From contig VEQH01000018.1 of assembly GCA_018883325.1 (NCBI GenBank), positions 1 to 60,736 on the forward strand: a stretch of 60,736 nt of DNA, in the 5' to 3' direction. Made by a program: the position numbers and the translations under genes. This stretch comes from Flavobacteriales bacterium (GTDB lineage Bacteria > Bacteroidota > Bacteroidia > Flavobacteriales_D > Crocinitomicaceae). Numbering within the stretch: position 1 is the stretch's first letter; each line of letters begins with the position of its first letter. The notes below the pieces were generated by a model. That model had not been told where the DNA came from. It saw nothing but the letters and a program-made list of their open reading frames with translations, and did no database searches. Below are positions 52,981 through 60,736 of this stretch, one piece after another.

Positions 52981-55617
52981 TTAGCCTCCTGTTAGTTTTT
53001 TAATTTCGTGTAATTTCATCAACGCTTCCACAGGCGTCAAGGTATTGATATCAATGCTGATTAATTCTTCGTGTATGTTTTCCAAAACGGGGTCGTTCAA
53101 TTGAAAGAAACTCAATTGCATATTCGCCGATTCATTCAAGACTTCTTTGGTTGTTTTCTTGCCTTTTGTACTGGCGCCCACACTCGCATGCGAACTTTCT
53201 AAATCTTTCAAAACTTGCTCGGCGCGTTGCACCACAAAATTGGGCATTCCAGCCATGCGCGCTACGTGAATCCCGAATGAATGGGCACTTCCTCCTGGCA
53301 CTAATTTGCGCAAGAACAGTACTTTTTTCCCCATTTCTTTTACCGAAACGTTGTAGTTTTTAATGCGCTCAAAACGCTTGTGCATCTCGTTCAGTTCGTG
53401 GTAATGCGTTGCAAACAAAGTTTTACTTTTCGCCTTCGGATTTTCGTGCAAAAACTCAGCAATCGCCCAAGCAATGGAAATACCATCGTAAGTACTGGTG
53501 CCACGACCGATTTCGTCCAACAAAATCAAACTGCGATCAGAAATGTTATTCAAAATACTCGCCGTTTCGTTCATTTCCACCATAAAAGTAGATTCTCCTG
53601 AAGAAATGTTATCCGAAGCTCCCACGCGGGTAAAAATCTTATCGACCAAGCCAATTTTGGCGCTATCAGCAGGGACAAAAGCACCCATTTGCGCCATCAA
53701 AACAATCAAAGCTGTTTGACGCAAAATCGCACTTTTTCCACTCATATTTGGCCCAGTAATCATTATAATTTGCTGGCTGTTGTTGTCCAATAGTACGTCG
53801 TTGGCAATGTATTCTTCGCCCAAAGCCAAGCGTTTTTCAATTACGGGGTGACGACCATTTTTAATGTCTAAAACGAATCCATCATTGATTTCTGGACGAT
53901 TGTATTTGTTCTCTAAAGCGACTTGTGCAAAAGAAAACAAGCAATCCAAGCGGGCAATTACTGTGGCATTGTGCTGAATCGGATGAATGTAATCTGCCAT
54001 TCCAAACACTAAGTCTTGAAATAATCGAGCCTCAATAGCATAGATTTTTTCTTCAGCGCCCAAAATTTTACTTTCGTATTCTTTGAGTTCTTCCGTAATA
54101 TAGCGCTCGGCACTCACTAACGTTTGCTTGCGAATCCAATCTTCAGGAACTTTGTCTTTATGTGTGTTTCGAACTTCGATGTAATAACCAAAAACGTTGT
54201 TAAATGAGACTTTCAAACTCGGAATTCCAGTCCGTTCTGCTTCGCGTTCTTGTAAACGTTCCAAGTAATCTTTACCATTCAGGGAAATTTCGCGCAAGTC
54301 GTCTAATTCTTGATGAAAGCCCGAACGAATGATAAAACCTTTTCCAATTTGTCCCGCAGGTTCGTCGCACAAGGTATTTTCAATCAGCTGAATGAGGGTT
54401 TCACAATTGTTCAATTGCTCCAACATTTTTTTCAGCGAAGCAATTTTATTGTCTTGTAATAATTGTTTTATCGGTTGAATTTGCAACAAGGTTCTTCGCA
54501 AGTGCATCACTTCTTTTGGATTCACTTTTCCAACCGCTACTTTAGAAATCAAACGCTCTAAATCGCCAATTTCACGCAAACGCTGTCCTAATTCGAAAGA
54601 AATCTCCTCGTTTTTTGTCAAATATTCTACCACATCCAAACGTTCATTGATGGGTTTTGCATCTTTCAAAGGCAGTACCATCCAACGTTTCATCATTCGT
54701 CCACCCATTGGCGTAAACGTGTTGTCCAAAATATCGGCTAGCGTTTTTGCATTTTCGTTGGTCGAATAAATCAACTCTAAATTGCGAATCGTAAAACGAT
54801 CGAGCCACACGTATTTTTCTTCTTCAATGCGTGAAATTGCAGTGATGTGTCCCAGTTTTTGGTGTTGATTCTCATTCAAATAATGAAAAACAGCACCTGC
54901 TGCCACAATCGCCAACTCTAAATTCTCGACCCCAAAACCTTTTAAAGAACTGGTTCCGAAGTGTTTATTTAAGTTTTCGTTCGCATATTCGTTAGTAAAA
55001 ATCCAATCTTCGAGGCGAAAGGTATAATGGTTTTCTCCAAATTGTTGTTGGAAATCTTTGTTTCTATTTTTCTGGTAAATGATTTCGCTTGGTTCGAAAC
55101 CGCTGATCAATTTGTCAATGTATTCTTTGTTTCCTTCAGCGACTAAAAACTCACCGGTTGAAACGTCTAAAAACGCCACTCCAATTTCTTCTTTTCCGAA
55201 ATGAAGGGCGCACAAAAAGTTATTTTTTCCTTGCTCCAAAACTTGGTCATTGAACGAAACACCTGGAGTCACTAATTCAGTAACGCCACGTTTCACAATG
55301 GTTTTGGTCATTTTTGGGTCTTCCAGTTGGTCGCAAATTGCCACGCGTTGACCAGCACGCACTAATTTCGGCAAATAAGTATCCAAGGAGTGATGAGGGA
55401 AACCAGCAAGTTCAATTTCTGCGGCAGTTCCGTTTTTGCGTTTCGTTAAAATAATGCCTAAAATCTTGGAAGTTTTGATGGCATCTTCACGAAAAGTTTC
55501 ATAGAAATCGCCAACACGAAACAAGAGCAAAGCCTCTGGGTGACGTGCTTTTATTTGATTGTACTGCTTCATCAACGGGGTTTCCGCTACGCCTTTGTCA
55601 TCAAAAGTTTTCGCCAA
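52981..55617 (-). CDS. mutS: DNA mismatch repair protein MutS
   Basis: 878 aa. The mismatch-binding domain has [31 protein letters not shown] (Phe-x-Glu mismatch wedge in FYETF). The ATPase has Walker [15 protein letters not shown], the STFMVEM signature, Walker [17 protein letters not shown] and the FATHYHEL switch. The C-terminal tail is normal. The start is TTG at 55617; no ATG lies near. It is followed by the DUF4442 gene; mutL is not in the window. Confidence 0.96.
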   Translation of the reverse strand: MAKTFDDKGVAETPLMKQYNQIKARHPEALLLFRVGDFYETFREDAIKTSKILGIILTKRKNGTAAEIELAGFPHHSLDTYLPKLVRAGQRVAICDQLEDPKMTKTIVKRGVTELVTPGVSFNDQVLEQGKNNFLCALHFGKEEIGVAFLDVSTGEFLVAEGNKEYIDKLISGFEPSEIIYQKNRNKDFQQQFGENHYTFRLEDWIFTNEYANENLNKHFGTSSLKGFGVENLELAIVAAGAVFHYLNENQHQKLGHITAISRIEEEKYVWLDRFTIRNLELIYSTNENAKTLADILDNTFTPMGGRMMKRWMVLPLKDAKPINERLDVVEYLTKNEEISFELGQRLREIGDLERLISKVAVGKVNPKEVMHLRRTLLQIQPIKQLLQDNKIASLKKMLEQLNNCETLIQLIENTLCDEPAGQIGKGFIIRSGFHQELDDLREISLNGKDYLERLQEREAERTGIPSLKVSFNNVFGYYIEVRNTHKDKVPEDWIRKQTLVSAERYITEELKEYESKILGAEEKIYAIEARLFQDLVFGMADYIHPIQHNATVIARLDCLFSFAQVALENKYNRPEINDGFVLDIKNGRHPVIEKRLALGEEYIANDVLLDNNSQQIIMITGPNMSGKSAILRQTALIVLMAQMGAFVPADSAKIGLVDKIFTRVGASDNISSGESTFMVEMNETASILNNISDRSLILLDEIGRGTSTYDGISIAWAIAEFLHENPKAKSKTLFATHYHELNEMHKRFERIKNYNVSVKEMGKKVLFLRKLVPGGSAHSFGIHVARMAGMPNFVVQRAEQVLKDLESSHASVGASTKGKKTTKEVLNESANMQLSFFQLNDPVLENIHEELISIDINTLTPVEALMKLHEIKKLTGG

Positions 55618-55724
55618 GGGAATTGATTTTAAAATTGAAGCCTAAAGGTAAGTATTTTTTGGAAATGGTTTTGAATGCTAATTTTAATTCCAAGATGTAA
55701 ATATTTCAAGTTTTAAACTAAATT

Positions 55725-55732
55725 TACTTTTG
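55725..55732 (+). promoter_or_regulatory. TAnnTTTG box of the YhhN-like gene
   Basis: TACTTTTG, 24 nt before the ATG at 55757. An in-frame TTG at 55730 lies inside it and is therefore not the start. Confidence 0.65.
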
Positions 55733-55756
55733 GCTTTCAAGCTCAAACCTAAAACT

Positions 55757-56428
55757 ATGAAAAAAAATCTCCTTTATCTCGTCCTCGTTTTCTATATCGC
55801 TTATTTGTCAACAGTTTGGTTTAAAATCGAAGAAGTTAACTATTATTTAAAACCATTGTTGATTCCTGGATTGATTTTATATGCCGCAACTCGTTCGTAT
55901 TTTTCAGGCAAAGAAATATTGATTCAAGCCTTAATAATGTCAACTTTGGGTGATATTTTGTTGCTTTTTTCTGATATGCATGAACTGTTTTTTATCAGCG
56001 GTTTAATTTCTTTTTTGATTGCACACATTATTTATATTCGAATGTTCTTGAGAAAACTAAACGCGGGATTTTCGTTCACGTGGGTTTTAAGCTCACTTGC
56101 TTTTCTTGGGATTTACTTATACAGTTTTCTTTCAACAATGTGGGATAACTTAAAGGAAATGAAAATTCCTGTGACAGTTTATGCGTTTGTTATTTCAGCA
56201 ATGCTTTTCGTGGTTATCCAAATTGTTGCTTCTAAATCCCTTCGAAAGGGAGAATATGTTTTGTTGGGGGCACTTTTGTTTGTTGCTTCTGACAGCTTAC
56301 TTGCATGGAATATGTTTTACCAAGAAATTGCGCATGGTTCTTTTTGGGTTATGAGTACCTATCTTTTTGCCCAATTATTAATTGTATATGGCTGGGTAAA
56401 TTCAATGAAAAAAAGAGAAAGCGAATAG
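55757..56428 (+). CDS. YhhN/TMEM86 family membrane protein (lysoplasmalogenase-like)
   Basis: About 223 aa with seven or eight hydrophobic helices. LKPLLIPGLILYAATRSYFSG, TLGDILLLFS, FISGLISFLIAHIIYIRMF, GALLFVASDSLLAWNMF and STYLFAQLLIVYG contain the conserved Asp residues of the family (GD in helix 3, SD in helix 7). Human TMEM86B hydrolyses lysoplasmalogen; the bacterial substrate is unclear. It diverges from mutS. Confidence 0.87.
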   Translation: MKKNLLYLVLVFYIAYLSTVWFKIEEVNYYLKPLLIPGLILYAATRSYFSGKEILIQALIMSTLGDILLLFSDMHELFFISGLISFLIAHIIYIRMFLRKLNAGFSFTWVLSSLAFLGIYLYSFLSTMWDNLKEMKIPVTVYAFVISAMLFVVIQIVASKSLRKGEYVLLGALLFVASDSLLAWNMFYQEIAHGSFWVMSTYLFAQLLIVYGWVNSMKKRESE

Positions 56429-56434
56429 TTTCAA

Positions 56435-57052
56435 TTATTCGCAGGCAGCATTAAAAATTGTTTCTGGGAAAGCAACAGCAGTTGAATTCGCTAAATAAGA
56501 ACGTTGCAATTCTCCTGTTGCCGAAACGGTAAGTGCTTGTGCAGGAAATCGATTGCTCACTGTTGAACTTAAAAACTCAAATACTACGTCGTTTTTGATG
56601 AAATTCTTAAATTTTGATAGCGAAATCGCACTGTTTTCAAAACAATAAATGAGGTATTCATTCGTGTGATTTTTGGCATTGTAACGCGTACAATTGCCTA
56701 AGTTTTCAAATTCTTTTGTGCTTCCAGTTGACTTAAAATTCACTAGTACATTATTTTCTCGTTGAATGCTGTCTGCGGAAAAAGACATACACGTTTCATT
56801 ACCGTTACTTGTAGTTACCACAGTCATTTTATTTGTTTGTGCATTCATGATTATTCGCGTGTCAATCGTTTCGTTTTGTGCACCTTTGAAAACAAGTTGC
56901 ATACATGCCAAATCACCTTTGAAAAACCAATTACAAGTTGATTCGGTTCCATTTTCCCATAAACTTCCATAAATTGCAAGCTTTGATTGCGCAAAAAACA
57001 AGCTCGGAATGAAATACAAAAGGGTAAAAATCAGTTGTCGTCTTTTAGTCAT
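56435..57052 (-). CDS. Secreted protein of unknown function (DUF4412-like)
   Basis: 205 aa with signal peptide ending FFAQ. The mature part has four or more cysteines and strands typical of a lipocalin-like beta sheet: NGTESTCNWFFKGDLACMQLVFKGAQNETIDTRIIMNAQTNKMTVVTTSNG resembles DUF4412 (a substrate-free assignment). It overlaps the end of the upstream adhesin-like gene by 8 nt, so they are coupled. No sorting domain is present, so it may be periplasmic. Confidence 0.65.
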   Translation of the reverse strand: MTKRRQLIFTLLYFIPSLFFAQSKLAIYGSLWENGTESTCNWFFKGDLACMQLVFKGAQNETIDTRIIMNAQTNKMTVVTTSNGNETCMSFSADSIQRENNVLVNFKSTGSTKEFENLGNCTRYNAKNHTNEYLIYCFENSAISLSKFKNFIKNDVVFEFLSSTVSNRFPAQALTVSATGELQRSYLANSTAVAFPETIFNAACE

Positions 57053-59057
57053 TTATAATACCTTTTAAATTATTCAATTGATAAGTTCCATTTGGAATTC
57101 CAATGAGAGGGAAATTATTCTTTTTTATTGCAAAACCTGCTGCACCACCTGCTGGGAAATTGGTTATTGCAGGTGTCGGAATGTTTATTGTGCCAATTAT
57201 AGGAACAGTTGCGCTAATGTTTACTACTAAGTTTCCAGATGTGCCTGGAAGACCATAATTTCCTCCATTTCCACCCTCAACATCAGGATTGATAGTAATG
57301 GTAACTGGCCCAAGAGGTATTGGAATTGGAACATTTTCTGTTCCACCAAGTCCAGGCTGTGCACTCAATCCACCAGTTGCGTTGGTTCCGTTATCCCAAA
57401 TTCCTATAACTGCTGTTCCTGTTCCACCGCCGAAACCAAGTGCACAACCGCCACCGCCTCCAGCACCGATTGCAAACGTGTAAGTTCCCACAAATGGCAA
57501 GGAAAAAGCTGTACTTAAACCAACAGATGCGCCACCACCACCGCCACCATAAATGAATCCGTAATTTAACAAGGATGTTTTACAAGACATATCAATTGCA
57601 GTTCCTCCATTTTGTCCAACATTTCCAAATGCACCAAAATTTCCACCTAAGCCACCATTTCCACCTCGTGCTAAAAATACCCCATAGTTTCTAATTCCAA
57701 CATGACTTTGTGGATCAAGTGCTCCAGCTTTAAATGTTGGTGAACTCGCCAAAGGACTTGTAATTTGACCTAAGGATGTAACATCAACCACAACGCAAAT
57801 TGGCGTTCCAACACCAGGTAAGTTATTGAATTGTTGTAAATTATATTCTGAAACAGCATTATTGATATAAACTTGATAGCAACTATCTATTGTTAAATAA
57901 AACACTTTTACACGAACTGAATTTCCACAAACAGCTTGAATAGCAATTGGATATAAACCAGGCTCATCAAAAATTGAAGTGCTTACCACCAAAGTTGTAG
58001 AACCGTTTCCGTTTACCGTATCGTTCGTAAAATAAGTAGTTGTAAAACTTGGTAGGTTGTGAATGGCAAAGAAAGAAATTGTTTGATTGGGAGAAGTAAT
58101 TTGATTCACATTCACTTGAATAGTAATTGTATCGGATGTAACACGATCGATTGTCCCAGTATTTGTTGGAAGTGAAAGATTAAAAACACAATCATCACAA
58201 GAAGAGAGATAAGTTGGTAACCAACAACTTCCATTAAAGTATTCCATCAAACTATCTGTTGAATTAAAAACCATTAAACCTTTCGATGGATTTGAAATAT
58301 TATCGCGTTCAATTCGTGACATTCGAGGAGGAAGAAAACCTCTTTGGGTTGAGTTTAATTCCAAAATTGCTGAAGAATCTGGAAGTGGAGTATTAATTCC
58401 AACTTGTCCATTTTTCAAAACGCGCACTTTTTCTGTGTTGTTTGTTTTTACAACAAAATCTTGTGCATCGAGGGTTCCAATAAAGTTTTGATTGGCGTTC
58501 GTTCCTAAATTACCTCCTAATGTCCAACCAAGCGGTCCGATTGTTTGTGAAGTTCCGTCGACATAAGTTGCTGTAAAAGTTCCATCTCCATTATCCACAA
58601 TACTTTCAATTCCAGAACCAGCTGAATTTGCGTAAAGCGCATACGGAACACTCCAAAATTGTTGATTGGAAATGACTACAAAATTACTTCCCGCATTTTT
58701 ATCAATTTCTACTTTCAAGAAATGCAAGCCTGTTCCCCAATCAATTGAAGGAAAAAGTGAACTTGAAACTGGAGTTCCTTGACCAATTATTAGAGAAAAC
58801 ATTCCATACTCATCGGTTGTGGTAGAATGAGTTTCGGAATATATTGCATTTCCGTTTGGATTTCCCTGTAAAATTGTAAAACGAACCGAAATATCTTTAT
58901 TTGCAAGAATTAAATCATAGGCATCAATTCCAGGCATGGCACTTCCGCCGATGTCATAAACAACCGCTTGATAATTTATACCTTGCGGTGGTACTTGCGA
59001 ATAAGTAACTTGTATAAAATGAATTATAAAAGCAACTAATAGTAGTTTACGCATCAT
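57045..59057 (-). CDS. Large secreted surface protein with tail-fibre-like N-domain and Gly-rich C-terminal region
   Basis: 670 aa. The signal peptide is followed by VPPQGINYQAVVYDIGGSAMPG, a start found in many Bacteroidota surface proteins. A repeat-like part contains GWTLGGNLGTNANQNFIGTLDAQDFVVKTNNTEKVRVLKNGQVGINT and LNSTQRGFLPPRMS, as in phage tail-fibre and collagen-like adhesins. A beta domain with several Cys spans about 285-400. The C-terminal 200 residues are extremely Gly-rich (GGGGGGASVGL, GAGGGGGCALGFGGGTG). There is no recognisable T9SS CTD, so its export route is unclear. Probably structural or adhesive. Confidence 0.75.
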   Translation of the reverse strand: MMRKLLLVAFIIHFIQVTYSQVPPQGINYQAVVYDIGGSAMPGIDAYDLILANKDISVRFTILQGNPNGNAIYSETHSTTTDEYGMFSLIIGQGTPVSSSLFPSIDWGTGLHFLKVEIDKNAGSNFVVISNQQFWSVPYALYANSAGSGIESIVDNGDGTFTATYVDGTSQTIGPLGWTLGGNLGTNANQNFIGTLDAQDFVVKTNNTEKVRVLKNGQVGINTPLPDSSAILELNSTQRGFLPPRMSRIERDNISNPSKGLMVFNSTDSLMEYFNGSCWLPTYLSSCDDCVFNLSLPTNTGTIDRVTSDTITIQVNVNQITSPNQTISFFAIHNLPSFTTTYFTNDTVNGNGSTTLVVSTSIFDEPGLYPIAIQAVCGNSVRVKVFYLTIDSCYQVYINNAVSEYNLQQFNNLPGVGTPICVVVDVTSLGQITSPLASSPTFKAGALDPQSHVGIRNYGVFLARGGNGGLGGNFGAFGNVGQNGGTAIDMSCKTSLLNYGFIYGGGGGGASVGLSTAFSLPFVGTYTFAIGAGGGGGCALGFGGGTGTAVIGIWDNGTNATGGLSAQPGLGGTENVPIPIPLGPVTITINPDVEGGNGGNYGLPGTSGNLVVNISATVPIIGTINIPTPAITNFPAGGAAGFAIKKNNFPLIGIPNGTYQLNNLKGIIND

Positions 59058-59131
59058 AAGTTAAATTTTGTTTCATTTTTTTAATCACACTTAAAGCGAT
59101 TAAAATTATTGATTTTCTGATTTTTAATTTA

Positions 59132-59241
59132 GATTCCTCATTTCATTCGGAATGACATTTTGGAGTGGGTATTTTGCGAAAATGCGTTGCATTTTCGCCT
59201 ATTAACCAACAACAAAGTCATTCCGACCGTAGGGAGGAATC
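59132..59241. repeat. 110-bp composite palindromic element
   Basis: Three nested pairs: GATTCCTC (59132-59139) with GAGGAATC (59234-59241); GGAATGAC (59149-59156) with GTCATTCC (59217-59224); and a perfect hairpin GCGAAAATGC-GTT-GCATTTTCGC (59176-59198). The right arm GTCATTCCGACCGTAGGGAG resembles a dispersed repeat I have seen in Bacteroidota genomes (recollection, unchecked). It lies in the gap between two operons of secreted proteins on the same strand. Confidence 0.8.
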
Positions 59242-59355
59242 AACTTTTATAATTCCAATCTTTTCTATTTAATCATACTTAAAGCAACTAAAGTTATTGA
59301 TTTTATGTTAATTGAACTTAATTCAAAATTAAACATTCAAAATTCAAAACTAATC

Positions 59356-60006
59356 TCACCTCAAGCTAAAACCAACCCCAACCGTTCCAATATGTCCAAT
59401 GTTTCTTGAAACTTGTCCTGTTGCATTATCTGCACCTTCAATTTGTCCAAGGCTACAATCAAAACGGTATTCGATTGAAAGATGGATACGTTGCGTGGCT
59501 AAGTATTTTGTTCCAACAATCAAACCTCCATGAAAATTCCAATCTTTAAAACCATTCGTTTGTTTCAAGTTGTAATTCAATTTGTTAACAACTTGTTGAC
59601 CGCGAGCTAAATAGGAGCAATTAAAACTTGGACCAGCATAAATAGAAAATTCTTTACGTTGTTCTTTATCGATGATTTTAAACAGGTAACTTGTTCCAAG
59701 TGATAAATAATTCAAGTTCCATTGAATTAAATTTCCAGCATAAATTGCTCTACTTCCAGCTTGAAATGCTGAACCTTCAAATCGTAAAACATTTCTATAT
59801 CGAAACTTTAAAGAATAGTAAACTGAATAAGTAAAACCTGGTTTGTATTCAAAATTAATATAGTCTTCTGGTGTATTGTCTTTGTATAGAAATGAATAAA
59901 AAGCCCTTCCACCCACAAGTGTAACTTCTTCTGGACGCATATTTCGTTGTCCAAAACTTATTGAATGGATAAAAATGAAACCAATAAATAATGCGATTAC
60001 TTTCAT
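59356..60006 (-). CDS. Outer-membrane beta-barrel protein
   Basis: 216 aa. Signal peptide MKVIALFIGFIFIHSISFGQ is followed by alternating beta strands (YYSLKFRYRNVLRFEGSAFQAG, NLNYLSLGTSYLFKI, FSIYAGPSFNCSYLARG, HLSIEYRFDCSLGQIEG) and a C-terminal strand GTVGVGFSLR, the pattern of small porin-like barrels. No specific family. Its ATG overlaps the upstream stop codon (ATGA), so it is coupled to the T9SS protein gene. Confidence 0.82.
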   Translation of the reverse strand: MKVIALFIGFIFIHSISFGQRNMRPEEVTLVGGRAFYSFLYKDNTPEDYINFEYKPGFTYSVYYSLKFRYRNVLRFEGSAFQAGSRAIYAGNLIQWNLNYLSLGTSYLFKIIDKEQRKEFSIYAGPSFNCSYLARGQQVVNKLNYNLKQTNGFKDWNFHGGLIVGTKYLATQRIHLSIEYRFDCSLGQIEGADNATGQVSRNIGHIGTVGVGFSLR

Positions 60007-60491
60007 TGAAACAGTGCTAATTTAAAGGTATTTAATGAATATTTTGTTTGAACTTTCAAAAAATAATAGCCATCTAACACACCGATTAAATTTACAGAAA
60101 TCGTTGTTCCGCCAAAACCACTATTTTCATAAATTAATCTTCCGCGAGCATCTAAAATTTCAAAGTCAAAACTTTCGCTTTCAGGCAAAGTCGTACTGAA
60201 ATTAAAAGAGCCATTATTCGGATTCGGGTAAACATCAATCGACCAATCCTGAAATTTTTGCCTTCCGCTTGCAGCCTTTTGAAACCCTTGCGAAATGTGT
60301 AAATAATTGTTTTCGGTTTCATTTGATACCAAGCTTGCTTGACCAATTGTTGCTTGTATTCTAAAATCAGTTGTAATTGAACTTAAACCACTTGAACCAA
60401 TTGTTTCTCGTTTAATGCGTACTTCACTTTGCTGTGCATTTCCAACAAATGCAAAAAATGAAAATAAAACAAGAAAAAAAACACTCCGCAT
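60003..60491 (-). CDS. Small secreted protein with T9SS sorting domain
   Basis: 162 aa. Signal peptide to about residue 19. The short mature N-part is QSEVRIKRETIGSSGLSSITTDFRIQATIGQASLVSNETENNYLHISQGFQ, a motif often found right before T9SS tails. A type A CTD starts at DVYPNPNNGSFNF. Essentially all of the mature protein is the export tail plus a 60-residue head, so it may be a linker or regulator for the coupled barrel protein. Its promoter box is at 60507. Confidence 0.85.
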   Translation of the reverse strand: MRSVFFLVLFSFFAFVGNAQQSEVRIKRETIGSSGLSSITTDFRIQATIGQASLVSNETENNYLHISQGFQKAASGRQKFQDWSIDVYPNPNNGSFNFSTTLPESESFDFEILDARGRLIYENSGFGGTTISVNLIGVLDGYYFLKVQTKYSLNTFKLALFQ

Positions 60492-60506
60492 TGTTCAACT
60501 TTATTT

Positions 60507-60514
60507 CAAATATA
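60507..60514 (-). promoter_or_regulatory. TAnnTTTG box of the T9SS/barrel operon
   Basis: TATATTTG on the minus strand, 15 nt before the ATG at 60491. Confidence 0.65.
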
Positions 60515-60609
60515 GGAAAAGATTAGTCAAAATAAAATTGAGAAAATAAAATTGAACCGAAGTTTAATAGTTTATCCAAAAACGTTCATGGTAATTATAA
60601 TTAATTTTT

Positions 60610-60736
60610 CTAACTACATGACAAAAATTTGAAAACATCAATATTTGACTTATTTTGCGGGTTCAGTAATATGTTTGAAATGTAATCTAATCCATATTTG
60701 AAAAGGCTTTTCGCTCTGTAACCATGCTTTTTAATC
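60610..60736 (-). CDS. C-terminal fragment of an IS4-type transposase
   Basis: A minus-strand frame enters from the window edge: IKKHGYRAKSLFKYGLDYIS, then NILLNPQNKSNIDVFKFLSCS and stop at 60610-60612. The HGYRAKSLF.YG.DY and FLSC(S/T) ending are typical of Bacteroidota IS4-group transposases (recognised from memory). Whether the rest of the gene is intact lies outside the window. Confidence 0.65.
   Translation of the reverse strand, partial: IKKHGYRAKSLFKYGLDYISNILLNPQNKSNIDVFKFLSCS

Overview
The window comes from a low-GC Bacteroidota genome, most likely a Flavobacteriales member (a Crocinitomicaceae/Fluviicola-like bacterium would fit, but this is a guess from gene content). Supporting signs are many secreted proteins ending in type IX secretion (T9SS) sorting domains, promoters of the form TTG-N18..21-TAnnTTTG, starts without Shine-Dalgarno sequences, a stand-alone atpDC operon, and the uppS-bamA-skp-skp-murI cluster typical of the phylum. 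I see no tRNA, rRNA or CRISPR array.

Layout. 1-7.7 kb is accessory-rich. It holds a membrane-anchored GH67-like glycosidase, a DUF4143 ATPase bracketed by 4 + 3 tandem 22-bp repeats, a 277-bp MITE-like element, ygiQ, and an AbiEii-type toxin/antitoxin pair sitting between two copies of the ygiQ 3' end. 7.8-16.2 kb holds secreted T9SS cargo, bestrophin, tryptophan 2,3-dioxygenase, three tandem single-domain ssb genes, an ALDH7-type dehydrogenase, a DUF2141 lipoprotein and riboflavin synthase. 16.3-16.9 kb is a small GIY-YIG gene between hairpin repeat clusters. 16.9-31.9 kb is mostly core: recO, a TonB receptor, a thioredoxin-like protein, recX, RNase G, a 30-aa ribosomal-type peptide, HU, mutY, a secreted esterase, hslR, mmcQ, a desaturase, an MsbA-type ABC exporter, rbfA and a LolC/E-type permease that appears to start at ATT. 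32.0-34.6 kb is one exported-protein gene cut in two by an ISL3/ISAon1-like element with an 8-bp target duplication. 34.8-42.0 kb carries atpDC and the envelope cluster uppS-bamA-skp-skp-murI.

42-50 kb holds an M4 metalloprotease with four CUB domains and a dpm1-pyrC-DUF4296-DUF1003 operon. 50.2-52.4 kb is accessory: a tripartite hipB-hipS-hipT locus whose promoter carries three palindromic operators exactly 40 bp apart, followed by a second, inverted copy of the 277-bp element. 52.5-60.5 kb holds mutS, a DUF4442 gene, a YhhN-family membrane protein and a group of secreted or outer-membrane proteins. The window ends in the C-terminus of a transposase.

Main points of interest: (1) the toxin/antitoxin cassette that duplicated the ygiQ 3' end; (2) the HipBST-like locus with 40-bp-phased operators; (3) the repeat-bracketed DUF4143 ATPase; (4) the repeat-bracketed GIY-YIG gene; (5) a recurring TAnnTTTG-N4-start-codon arrangement that predicts leaderless mRNAs; (6) the probable ATT start of the LolC/E-like gene; (7) an IS insertion whose precise removal restores a reading frame.
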